Positions 24,043 to 36,000 of a stretch of DNA of 64,000 nt are shown piece by piece (positions within the stretch are counted from its first letter, which is position 1; each line of letters begins with the position of its first letter). A program made the translations under genes and the position numbers. The notes beneath the pieces were generated by a model. That model was given only the letters and a program-made list of their open reading frames with translations, was not told where the DNA came from and did no database searches. Source of the DNA: Hyperoodon ampullatus (taxonomy: Eukaryota; Chordata; Mammalia; Artiodactyla; Ziphiidae); assembly GCA_949752795.1 (NCBI GenBank), contig OX457071.1:75047983-75111982 (forward strand), written 5' to 3'.

Positions 24043-27000
24043 CTTATGTTTAGGGAAGAAAATATTCATATCAGAAGTTAAATCACAAAAACAAACATAA
24101 AAAATGGGGATGAGAGGTAAGTGTCTAGCTGAAAGAATATATAACCTATACAAATAGCAAATATCTTAGGGCCCTGAATTTCTGACATGGAATTTTACAG
24201 GAAAATAATTTAGCTGACAACTAAGTGGCACCATTACAGACAGAAGTTTAGTGATCCAGACCAAGAGAGAAACCTTACACAAATAACTGAACTCGACAGA
24301 AAACTTCAAGTTGGCAGCCACTTTCGTGTTAATTAAATATGCCAAGGTACCCTCCTCCTCAGCCCTCCAGAAACATTTTATCAAAATGTAAAGAAGAGAC
24401 TTTCACAGCCTTTGGACCCACCCTTGCAATTCTAAGTCCTCCAAGAAAGCCTTAACCCACAATTTTCAGGACAATGAATACACAGAAGAGTAGTACCCAC
24501 TGTTTTGATTTTATAAGAGCCCTCGAATAATTAGGATCATATACTATTACTGCCTAGCTAACTAATATTAATATATACATATTATAATCCTGATACCGCT
24601 GAATTCTATTATCTTACTCCCTAGGAACTACTGATTTTCAACACCACTTAATTTTAAATGGAATTTCCTTCAAATTCCCGCAATTAAAAACTTTAATTGG
24701 TACTATTATTTTAGGCATGCTATTTATCCCTAAGAATTGCACATTAAAACAAGTCATTATTTACAAATATAGAAACAAATGCAAAAGTAGATGAAATCTG
24801 GAAGTTTCTACTAGAAGCGTCAAGAGATTATACCTATGTCAAAAATGAACAAAGAATCCAGTTAATCATCGTTTGTAAGACTGGTATTCTTTTTTTTTTT
24901 TTTTTAAGACTGGTATTCTTAAAATCAGGGGGGCTTATAACTAAAGAACACCTCTTTAGAAGAGAAACTATTCTCCTGAATGAATAATGATAAAACTTTC
25001 GCAATGGGTTCATTTTTGTAATAATGAAGAAAACTGTTTAAACATAAAACTAGTCTTTGGGTTCAAAATAATCTCTACATAGTTAAAAAGAGGATGTAGT
25101 TATTTATTATATCAAACTTAAGTTGTTAGAAACGTTCTACAAACCTGACCTTCAGCATATGAGAGAGAGAAAGCTATATATGATTAGTAGGCTTGCAGGT
25201 TCACCCAGTGGGTAGAAACTGAATCAGGGATCTTTTTTGGATACCGGAAATAACAACACTTATACTTTTAAAATTAAATAATGTGCACCTTTGAATCTGC
25301 CTGAAGTTCAGGCCAAAACACACAAACCTGCACTAAGACTTCCTGAGGGTTTATTTGTTGTTCCAAATCCAAATGTGGAGGCCCCTGTGGTGCTGCATCC
25401 AAAACCAGAGCTAGCTCCAAAGCCTAGTGGGGGTGATAGAGAGACACACACGGCAGGTAAAAACACAGGTGAAAGGATACTGACAAGTAACACCCAAATT
25501 ATCAGTGGTCTAATAAACAGTGTTGAGAACCACGGCCTTACTAAGGAGATCTGCTTTACTCCTTTGCATAAGACTTCTGGAAGAACCAGATCAATTCTGA
25601 AATAAAACATTTAGATCTACTTAGACTAAGCTTATGACCCATCCATCATTTTTAAAGAACAAAGCCATAAAAAACAAGATCATATTAGTACTTTCTCTCC
25701 CAAACGGACTAGAAATTTCAGTGACCATTCAAGTATGATTTTAGTCGAACAGATAGACACATATCTACTTAAGGATATTTCATTTCGGGAAAAAAAAAAG
25801 ACTAAATTCATAAATAAGCAAGGCACGCACAACAGTTTAAATGCAAAGTACCACACAGTAATTTTACTCTGCTTTCTGCGAAGACATTCTCACTTACGGA
25901 GTTTACCACTGGAACCCTGCGTGACTACACAAGGGTCGGTCACTCTACAGCTACTCAGGAAGAGCAGCCCCCTGCCACAGAACCAGCAACGCAATGCTGA
26001 GAAAGTGGAGGGGGAGCAGCGAGGCTTCTCTCCTAACAACACTACGGTCACAATTTAAACGAAGCATGTGTCTTCATCATACAGAGTGCAAGAGGGGAAT
26101 TTGCCAAGTGCTGGAAGACTGGTTTCAAGTGCTCAGAAAATGAAATCCGATTCATCTTCAGCTACTCTGCAACAGCTTATCTAAAATACTGAGCCTGACA
26201 GTATTATTGCCCGTAACTCTATGAAATATGGCGACAAACTGGAATATAGATCATAGGAGTTACGCTGTCTGCCATAATCCTAATAATCCCTATTAGAGTG
26301 TAATATATTACATAACCATAATAGCTTATAGGCTTTCCCTCTTATAATGATATATTTTAATGGAAATAAGGGAATCTTATTCGTTACATGACAATGCACC
26401 TGTCAAAATACAATCAACCTTCAATTATCCACACCAGAGAATTGGGAATGCATTTGTATTTAGCATGTTTTTGCAGAAGACTTACCGTACTAGTTAGAGT
26501 TAACTTATGAGTCTACTGAAATAAACTTACTTGCCCTTGTATACAAGCATGCATAAAGGCAAATATGCCGAAAGTGCTCAGGAATGGACAGAAGCCAAGT
26601 TGTTCCATTTATAATACAATTATCTCCCCATTTAAAGTGTTCATTTGCAGAAAGAGAAGATGCTTAGGAGAATGTATGTCCAGAAGTAGTTTGGACTCCA
26701 ACTCATTTTTTTAAAGTTAATTTAATAAAACTAAGTAATTTTCAAGTTCATATTTTAGCATATTCCTTTGAAAATATGAACATCCCTACCATTTGATTTT
26801 TAATACGTTTTTATATTTACTATTCACAGACATGAAATGATTTTTTAAGTTCTGAATCTAATACTAGAAAGCACTGATTATGTTTGGAGAACCCTTTTTT
26901 TGCCAGACAGAACCTTAACTTCCCGAAGAGCAGATCCTCTTAGAAGTGTTTACAGGCTGGTAGCAATTCAAATGTATCACAGTCCAATGCAATACGAGAA

Positions 27001-30000
27001 AAGTTAAAGTGTACCTCCAAGGTTTGAAGAACCTAGGCCACTTGACTGCAAGCCAGTGCCAATACCTGAGCCGAATGGCGCTCCAAAACTAACTCCCAGA
27101 GATGGCTGTGGCCCTGGTATAAAAAAAAAAAAAAAAAAAAAAAATGGGGGGGGAAAAAAAACAAATTTGCCTTACTCTTTCAAGATTAAAGTTACTTTAT
27201 GAAATTATTTTTTAAAATGAACAGTGATTACTTTTAACAAATTCTATTTGCTAAAGCTTAAGTTTTCAGGATGTCTAATTTATCTGTCCCAGCTGATTTA
27301 CCTATCCAAAAATAAATTTAAAAAAAATTAACTTGTTCACACTAGACAATTAAAAGAGGCTTACCACATGGAAAGATGAGTGTTAGTTTAACCTACTAAA
27401 TAATTTGAAATCTTTAATGTATTGTAAATTATAATTCTTTTAGTTTTACTTCTAGAATGGTTTTAGAGCTCTCCGCTTGTTTTCTGATAAAACTAGTTGC
27501 TGCATTCAGTAAACGTTTTTACTTTTTTTCTTTTTAAAATAAGTTCCTTAACTGTTAGAGTCAAGTCTCAATTGATCAAAAGAGACTGACACTAACATGC
27601 AAAACCATCATGTTACTTAATAAGAGTAAGTACTAAAAACTAGGCATGATTTCTTATAGTAAATATAAATGATATATAAATAAATAGATAAAAAACAAGA
27701 CAATGTTTTATTTTATTAAATTTATTGTTCATCTTAAAGCAAATTACACAGTAACATGACAATTCCAACTTGTTCACAAAGAGTGATAACTGAATTCTAC
27801 TGTTAAGCTCTGCTACATTACACCACTTATCACCTGATTAAATAAGATAGAGAATGAACATTTACAAAGGCACCGCTGTGTACCTTGACAGATTCAATAC
27901 ATTCAAGATTTCAATTCAGAAGTTTCTTTCCAACATCTTGGAAAATGTACTCAGATGCAGAACGATTAGTCATCCTTTTCCCATTTGTTACTTTAAAGAT
28001 TTTGGCTGAGTTTGTTTGGCAAGAATAGCATCAAACTTACTAGCCTCTCTTTTTTAACTACCTTTTTTTTTTTTAACTAAGCAGAATACAAAAATCTATA
28101 AATCTCTCATATTTGATAAATAATTTATGAAAATTATTTGATAAATTTCATAGTACAATCTTCAGTCTTGTCTTTTTCAAGCACAGTGATCAGTGCATCT
28201 CAAAGCCGAGGGAACTGCCAAAGTAATATACAGATTGATATTTAGACTTCTTAAAGAAATCAAAGCCTTCAAGTTGTTCAATGAAGAATGAGGTTTGTAT
28301 ATTCAAAAAGGTAGTGTAAAATTATAAAACATTAAAGAAAAAAGAAAGAAAAGAAAAAGAAACTAAGGAACTACATCTTGCTACACTGGGACAGAAACTG
28401 GACTTTCCAAATAGCTTCTACCCAGAAAATAAAGGATAAGGACTAACAGCAGCCAGAGCCCTTACACCACTATTAAAAAATAAATTAAAAAAGATTTAAA
28501 TTTTTACATCCAGTTTGAGATCAATTTGAGAATAAAATACCTGCCTAGCAGCTCTTTTGTAAAATGTTACTACAGGAAAAAGAAACTAAGCATATTACCC
28601 TCTTATTTCTAATGAGAGTAATATGTAGAAAACACACGTCCAGTTTCTTTAACATTGAGAGACTTAAGTGTCACATGTTCACAGGAGGCACTGCTGGTGG
28701 AAGACCCTAGAGCATAATGCACACCACAGCCCTCAGCCCTACAAGTCCTAAGAGTTACTCAAGTAACATGCTTCGTGTTGTGTGCGGGTCTGCTTTTAAG
28801 AGCAACTCTAGTCATTAAGATTCAGGATCCAGGTAATCAAGAACTCTAACGATGACAAGACTTTCCATTGCACAACAGGTACATGATATTTTGAGTTTTG
28901 TACCTTCACACAAATTCTGAAGGCAACATCATTTATAAAACTAGTAGGCAAATGTATAACATTTTTAATAGTAAAAACTCATGATAAATATCTCCCATGC
29001 CAAAGTATCAGCATATATTACACTCTGGCCACCATATAAATTATTTTCACTATTAGAAAGCAGAATCTACATCCTTCAGGCAAATGTTACGTAAACAATT
29101 CAAGAAATCTGTTTTAAAATCTGAATAGTCGTTAGTCATTCAATGAGAGGCTCTTAGTTCCATAAATAAAACCAAGTTAGTAGTAACATATCCCAGTGAT
29201 TGCCCAAAGTGAAATCTTCATGTAGAGTAACATTTTACAAAAGTTACTGAATAATATATTCACACACAACAAAATCAAGATTAGCACTGTAATTCGTATT
29301 TTCCAGAATAAATTCTACTTTCTTAAAAGTAAAACTGCATTCTCAGGAAAAGGACTAAAGTGCTAAATTTCTTTTTATAATTTTCAATGATCACTCAAAA
29401 TACCTAATGTCACTAGCATGGTTATTCCTAAGTCATATTTTTTAAAATAATAATTTTTCTTAAAAAACAAAAAATGTCTTCCCCAATTTCAAAAATTTTA
29501 CTGATTTAATGGGGAATGTCCTTTGGTTATTAAATATAACAAAATCATAAAATCACAAGAAACTAAAATGAAGAAGTTTCCTATTTAACACTACACCTTA
29601 AACATCCAAACCTACACTAAAAGCTAGAAAGTAGGAATTCCTAACAAAATGTCTCAGCTCTCCTTAAAAACAGCAGCTAAGTCACATGAGAAAAGTCTTT
29701 TTATGTAAACATCAAGAACTTTTAAAAGTGTCAAAACACAACAGCAAAACTTAATCCCAGTACATTAGCTTAAAACAACCTATCCTAAGTTAAAATTATA
29801 CCGAAAAGCCTAACGTAAATGTCTTAAGCTTTTTAAGAGGCTTCAGAAGCACTGGTGGACAAGTGTACTCCAGATCTACCATCATGTAATCCACATATGA
29901 TGCTTATTTCATACATAAATAGCCTGCGGAGTTTTTCATCAGTTCTCTTCAGCCTTCAGAAGCAATAACCATAAATCACACAGGCCTAAGTTCTATCATA

Positions 30001-33000
30001 TATTTTTTTCATTACAAGACATTGAAGAAGGATCAAGAAGTCACTTATGTCCATACTTCCACCTCCAAGAAAGACTACACAGAAAGCACCTTCAGAAGGT
30101 ATCAGCCTAAGAAGCTGTCTGCTTTTTTACATAAAAAAGTCAAGAACCCATATGCAAATAGAAGCAAAACCCCCCTGACAACTCAAACCTTGCACACACC
30201 GACAGGGCTGTGTAAAAACAGCACACAAGCCTCACCCAGATTCATCTAGATGGTCTTTAAAATTTGTTACTGGCACTTAAAAAGATTTCATCAGTCACAG
30301 GACAGAAGGAATAAGTCACTGGGTACATAGCACAATGCAATAAAGAGGGGCATTTCTAAATGGGCTGCATGCATCTAACAGAGCTGCTGCGTCTCAGGCT
30401 AGTGGTGACAGGACTAAAATAGCTAATCCTGACGGGGAGAGACATAAAGGGATGGGCTGTGGAGCGTGCGAGACCTTTAGAGAAACAAGTGGGAAACAAG
30501 AAGACAACACAAAATGATCGCTATTGTTTAGCTTCTCAGTTCCAAAAATCCATACAACTCAAAATGAAAACACTGTAAGACTGTTTAAGTTAATAAATTA
30601 CAATTCCTGCCACCTGATTAGAAAGCCCTTATGTGGGCTTCACAACTGCAGGGAATGTACAAGGGAGTCAGTTTCCCCAAAGCCTGGTGAAAGTCCACAA
30701 AAAATTAAAGCATGTGAGCAAAAGTCTCTTCAAGAGGATGACTAAATTCAGCTAATATTCTCCACTACCACAGAGAGCAAAGACCGTTATCTCTGTTGTT
30801 TACCTTCATATCCCTGGAGCCCAGCACATAGGCGGCACTCATATAGAATGAACATATTTCTTCAGATGCCCATGAGCCCAAAATGTAAGAGTGAAAACCT
30901 ACAAACCCTCAAAACTGCCTACGTAACAAAGTGTATAAAACAAAAATCCGACAGGTGGTTCTGCCTCAATTTTAGCTGTACACCGCAGAACATAATTAAA
31001 TTCCCTTACAGCATAGCAGTTTAGTTAACTGACTTTTCTCAAGTTTTACTGATTAGAATAGAAATCCCTTATGTTTAAAGAACACTTAACCAAATCCCGC
31101 TTCTCTGATCTATTTTAGGATTAATATTAACTCTAAAAAGTAAACTGGTACTATAGTTAGTTTGATTAGCTGGGTAAATAATCATGAGAACTGATGATTG
31201 TCATTATGGGGTTGATTTGGTATCTATCCATCCCATAATGACCTGATAGGAACCAACTCCATAGTGACTTCTTTTCCCTCTGTAACTGGAGAATGCAACC
31301 CTATCCTCCAGCCAGCTAGAGAACTACTACACAGTCCTTATGTCAGCCACTATTCACATGGGTCCAGCCATGGAGCGTGGAGGGTTTGGCACATAAATCC
31401 ATCATCAACCATTTACTGATGGTAAGTCAATTCTGTCATCCCCAAACGTGAAGAACAATTTTTTAAACTGCCAATAGTGAAACCCAGAGAATGCTTCCCT
31501 AGTAGAGGCAGCCTGAACGCAATCTAGAGATGTACGTTTTTTACTTTTTTGTACTATAATTTACTACTGGACTATAAGGAACTCTCAGAAACACACATGC
31601 TATAGAATAATAAGCACTACACAAAAATTTATGAACAAGTAAAAAAAATCAGTATCCATTAAGACTATATTTTTCTATGTCACACTTCAAGCCTGACAAA
31701 ATAGGGACTGCAAGAGTAAAAAGATAAGTAATCATCTCTGAAAGACACAAGACCAAACTAAACACTGCAGAACTAGACCACAAAAATGTTTCTCTCGTAA
31801 GAAGTTAAATTAAACCAAGGACTAAAATTATCTGCTTTCCAGTATCTCACCAGTTATTTTCATCTGCTCAACCTCCCAGCTCATACTTCTTCATGTATAA
31901 TCCAAAGCATCTCATAACATTTTTTCCTGCTCTTGCCTCTGTTCTGTTCATTTTGAAAAGGTACAAACAATTCTAGCATGTACCTTCTTCCAAACTTGGT
32001 TAAGAAGGCCTGTTCTCTGATCAAACAAACCTATTGATCTTCAACACACCTTCAGTCGATAAAGACATACTTCATCCTGAGTGTGGGCATTCTGTAACCA
32101 CTGCATGTGAGAGCACACCACCCGTCAGCATCAGGTACGAAAAACGCAACCTATGGCTGGTTTACCTCTGACTTTAAAACAATATACAATACAGTCACAA
32201 TTTTAGAATCTGTTGCTCTTAAATGTAATTCAGTAGTGAAACACCGTGTTCTAAAGGGCATTTATAGCAATACAGCAAATAACATTAATTCACAATATTC
32301 AGTATCTAATTGATGTATAATTATTGCTAAGACTACCCTGCATTTTTATCAGGTATATAATTGTGTCCATCACAATTTTTAGACTGTATTGGAACAGCTA
32401 CTCATAGAAATTTCTTCAGTGCTAACACAAAAGGAAGACTCATAAAAATGCACATAAATGCTCTGCATTTTAACAGTAAGAAGCTATAACTTGAATGCAT
32501 TCAGACCTGTAGCAGGCTGTTGCTGCTGTGTAAGTGTTGCAGCCATGGCAACGGCTGCTGCGTTTGGCATGTTGCTGAAAGGGGTGGGTCCAGTAGTGAC
32601 TCTGGGCGCATTCTGCCACTTCTTGGCTTCTGCTCGCCTGGCTTCAAACACATCCACAGCATCTCCCAAGAACATTTTCCTGTAGCCAAGGTACTGTTCT
32701 TTGAGCACCTACAGGAATGAAAAAAAGGAAAGGTTAATCAAGTTTTGTGCTGACTTGGATAATATAAGGATGAATATAACCATGAAATAAGTTAGCAAAG
32801 ACAGATCAAAAACACTGCCAACATTACACACTTCATCTAACCTTCAAATCAGAAGGATTTGAGTGATGGATCGGAGAGTTCTATCACACCTTTTTATACT
32901 GTCTTCCCTATTTTAGTCATATGTCTTTACGATCAACTGCCTAACATATTCTGACTTCAGGAGGCCCCCTTTAAAATAAGTTAGCTAAGCTTTTAGACAA

Positions 33001-36000
33001 GCAAAGTAATATCTAAAATTCCACTTTAAATTCCAGTTTCTCATGAAAATTTCCCCTCCAAAGGCCAAACTTTGGATAACTTTTAGATTCAAAGAGCTTT
33101 AAAAAAAAAAAAAAAGCCCACTAAATATATATTTGTTAAATACCTTTTTTATCGGTATATATAAATAAATAATAAAAGGCATGGGTGACACATACTAAAA
33201 TAAGACATCACCTAAGCAGAGAGAGTTTGGAGGGTGTAAAGAGGGCTCTTACTTGATCAACATTGTTTATTTTACAATGAGAATAACTCATGCTGAGCTT
33301 ATGTAACCAAACTGGGGGGAAAAGAAAAGAGAGAGTTTGTAATTTCAGAGTAAGAAAGAAAAATTACCAAGTTCATAAAGTGGGCTGGATTACCCAATAC
33401 AACATTTGCCTTAATTAAGGTCATTAATAGGAAGGATTGTTTCACCTTAGAATTATTAAATACTTTAAGGGTTTAGCTTAGTTTAGATCAGTTTTATATT
33501 ACTTTTGAAGAGACGTAGGATTTTCATATTTCCAACCTGTTCTTAGCGGAAATTAGTAAATGTGAGGCTTTGGGTTGTGACAGGTATTTCCAGCATTTGA
33601 GAGCTATCGCCTCCTTCCATGTGGACGTCAGTGTATCATGCTCCAGTCCCAAGCTTTCCCACCTCTGCAACGTATGCAAGTGGGCCTGCCGAGAGCTGGA
33701 AACTGGGGAAATACACTCAGAAGTGGGTCTGTGACATCAGAAACCACAGCTTACGACAACAGATCTCCCCCAAACGCATCCTCCCTCTTTCTGTGCGATT
33801 ACAAGCACATACCATGCAGTGTGTGACATCAATAGCCCATAAATTCTAGTTCTACTTCAGATAATGGGAAATAATGACCTACCTTAGAAACTTAAGAAAG
33901 ACATTTAGTTTAAAAAAAAAAAAAAACACAAAAAACTGACACCAGCCATGATCTACAGAATTAATAAAATTTACACCTAATTTTGTTAATGTTGTGGACG
34001 CCTGGCTGATGAGGTGGCTCAAGCCTGTTTCAACAGGCTATCTGTGTTGTTAATAACACCACAAAAGGAACCAAAAAAACCCTCTTATAGGAGGTGAACA
34101 AGTCTAGAAATTACAGTTCAGTAAACGCAGCTGAAAATAAATGTCAAATCTGATCATGGAACAGCCTTTGGTTCTTGGGATGTGTATTAAAAACAGGAGT
34201 AGGTCAGAATTTCAGGTCAAGTTTATCCAACATGAACTGGAGCTTTTTGTGCAAATCTCTGTCTCCTTGTATTATGGCCCTGTTACCAAAAAAGGTCGTT
34301 TTCAAACCAGAGAGAAGAAACTGCCATTGAAAAAACATCTATATTTACAAATGATGTGTCTCAGATATCCTTTAAAATACTCCAGGGGAATCAACTGTAC
34401 TTCAATAAAAAAATTTTTTTAATAAAATAAAAATGTATTAATTGAAAAAAAAAATACTCCAGGGGAAAACAGCATGTGTGGAGAACTGACAGAACAACCT
34501 CAGCAGGATCCTGATAACGGCCCACGCTGGGGGGTGGGTACCTGAGCATTCAGTATACTAGTGTTCTACTTTTGTGTACATTTGAAAACTTTCATAATAA
34601 AACTGAACGGGAAAAAAACATCTGCAGAACAAAGACTTCAAAGCGCCAACAGAGAATCACCTTTAGCACTTGAAAAAACTAAACACTAATTACAGACAAA
34701 GTTTCAAGAGAATTTAATAAAAATTCCTCCTCTAAAACTAAATTATTTTAAAGATTTGGTTTAAAATTTTAAATCTATTAAAGCAAAAGGTCTGAAGTGT
34801 GCTATCACTTCAAAAATGGTATGATTTAAGAGGTTAACTTAAAAAAATTCTATTACCATGCATCAAATTAAAATAAAAATGAAAATACTGGTCATCTCCA
34901 TGAAATTCTATTACAGTTAAGAATTTATTTAGACTCAGGTTTGGATGCTTTGAATTTTAAAGGTTTTCTCCGACTATACGTAACTCCAAGAAAGACTTTT
35001 AATTATATTTGCTTGATTGGAAAAAGTGTATGTATGTTAACATTTCACCCAAATAATTTCTAAAAATGAACATATTACACAAGGTTCAAAATATTCAGTG
35101 ACAAATTATTTTATTTTTATTATTTTAATAAATACAGTTTCCTGTGTTTAAAAGGGACAAATGTTGTTAGCAAGTTTTTTTATGCAGGGATCAATAAACA
35201 TTTAAAACACACATAAAATTAAAGCAGTGAGACATGATTTTGCTACTAAGACTGTTTACTTTCTAAAGAAATAAACTAAAAGACATGGAAACAACCCAAT
35301 GTCCAACAGAAGACAACGGGTTACACAAACTACATAAACACATGCAGTGAAATCCTGACTACTAAAGATGATGGTGAAGAAGTGTGTGTATGAACGTGGA
35401 ATGTGGTTCACAATGATGAAAAAAGTTAAAGTAACAGAGTGCAAAGGACACTTGGATCTTTTTTTTTTTTTAAAGGTCTTATCCATGGCTGTGTCTGGGC
35501 ATGATTTGGATTATTTTAGTTTTAGTCTTTTTCACTTACATATAATTTTAGCGATTTCTGTAATAAGCATGGATACTTCTGTCCTATGAATGAACAAATA
35601 AATACTTCACTTGGGTGTAGATGTCCAGATAGATGAACAGGCAATGAGAACTTACCTTCACATTTTCATGAATAGACTGAAGTTGTGCAGCTAAAGCTAC
35701 AAATGTTTGATAAATTTTCTGCATAGCCATTGACAAATCTATAAAAGAAAATCATATTATCACACAAATATGTATACGACACAATCGATATTATTTTTCT
35801 ATTACTTGAGTCCAATTTTTGGTACCGTTAATGTATAGGATGAATAAACTACACCAATACTTCCATGGATGAGAGAAGACAGCAGAACAGACTGAGAGAA
35901 GGATTCCTCCATCAGTAATCTGGGGGGTGGGGGGGTGCCCTAGGACATCTGCCCATTACATCATAACAATTCATAACAAAGCATTTTATATTTATAGGAA

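Larger units (their letters stand above)
32709..35655 (-). other. NUP58: NUP58 intron 12; carries two L1 3'-end pieces
   Basis: Apart from the L1 pieces at 34390-34450 and 34475-34615, no feature is recognised. Confidence 0.55.

Noticed and set aside
34141..34422. 93-codon open frame in NUP58 intron 12
   Set aside because: Its end runs into a short L1 insertion and the peptide has no recognisable similarity.
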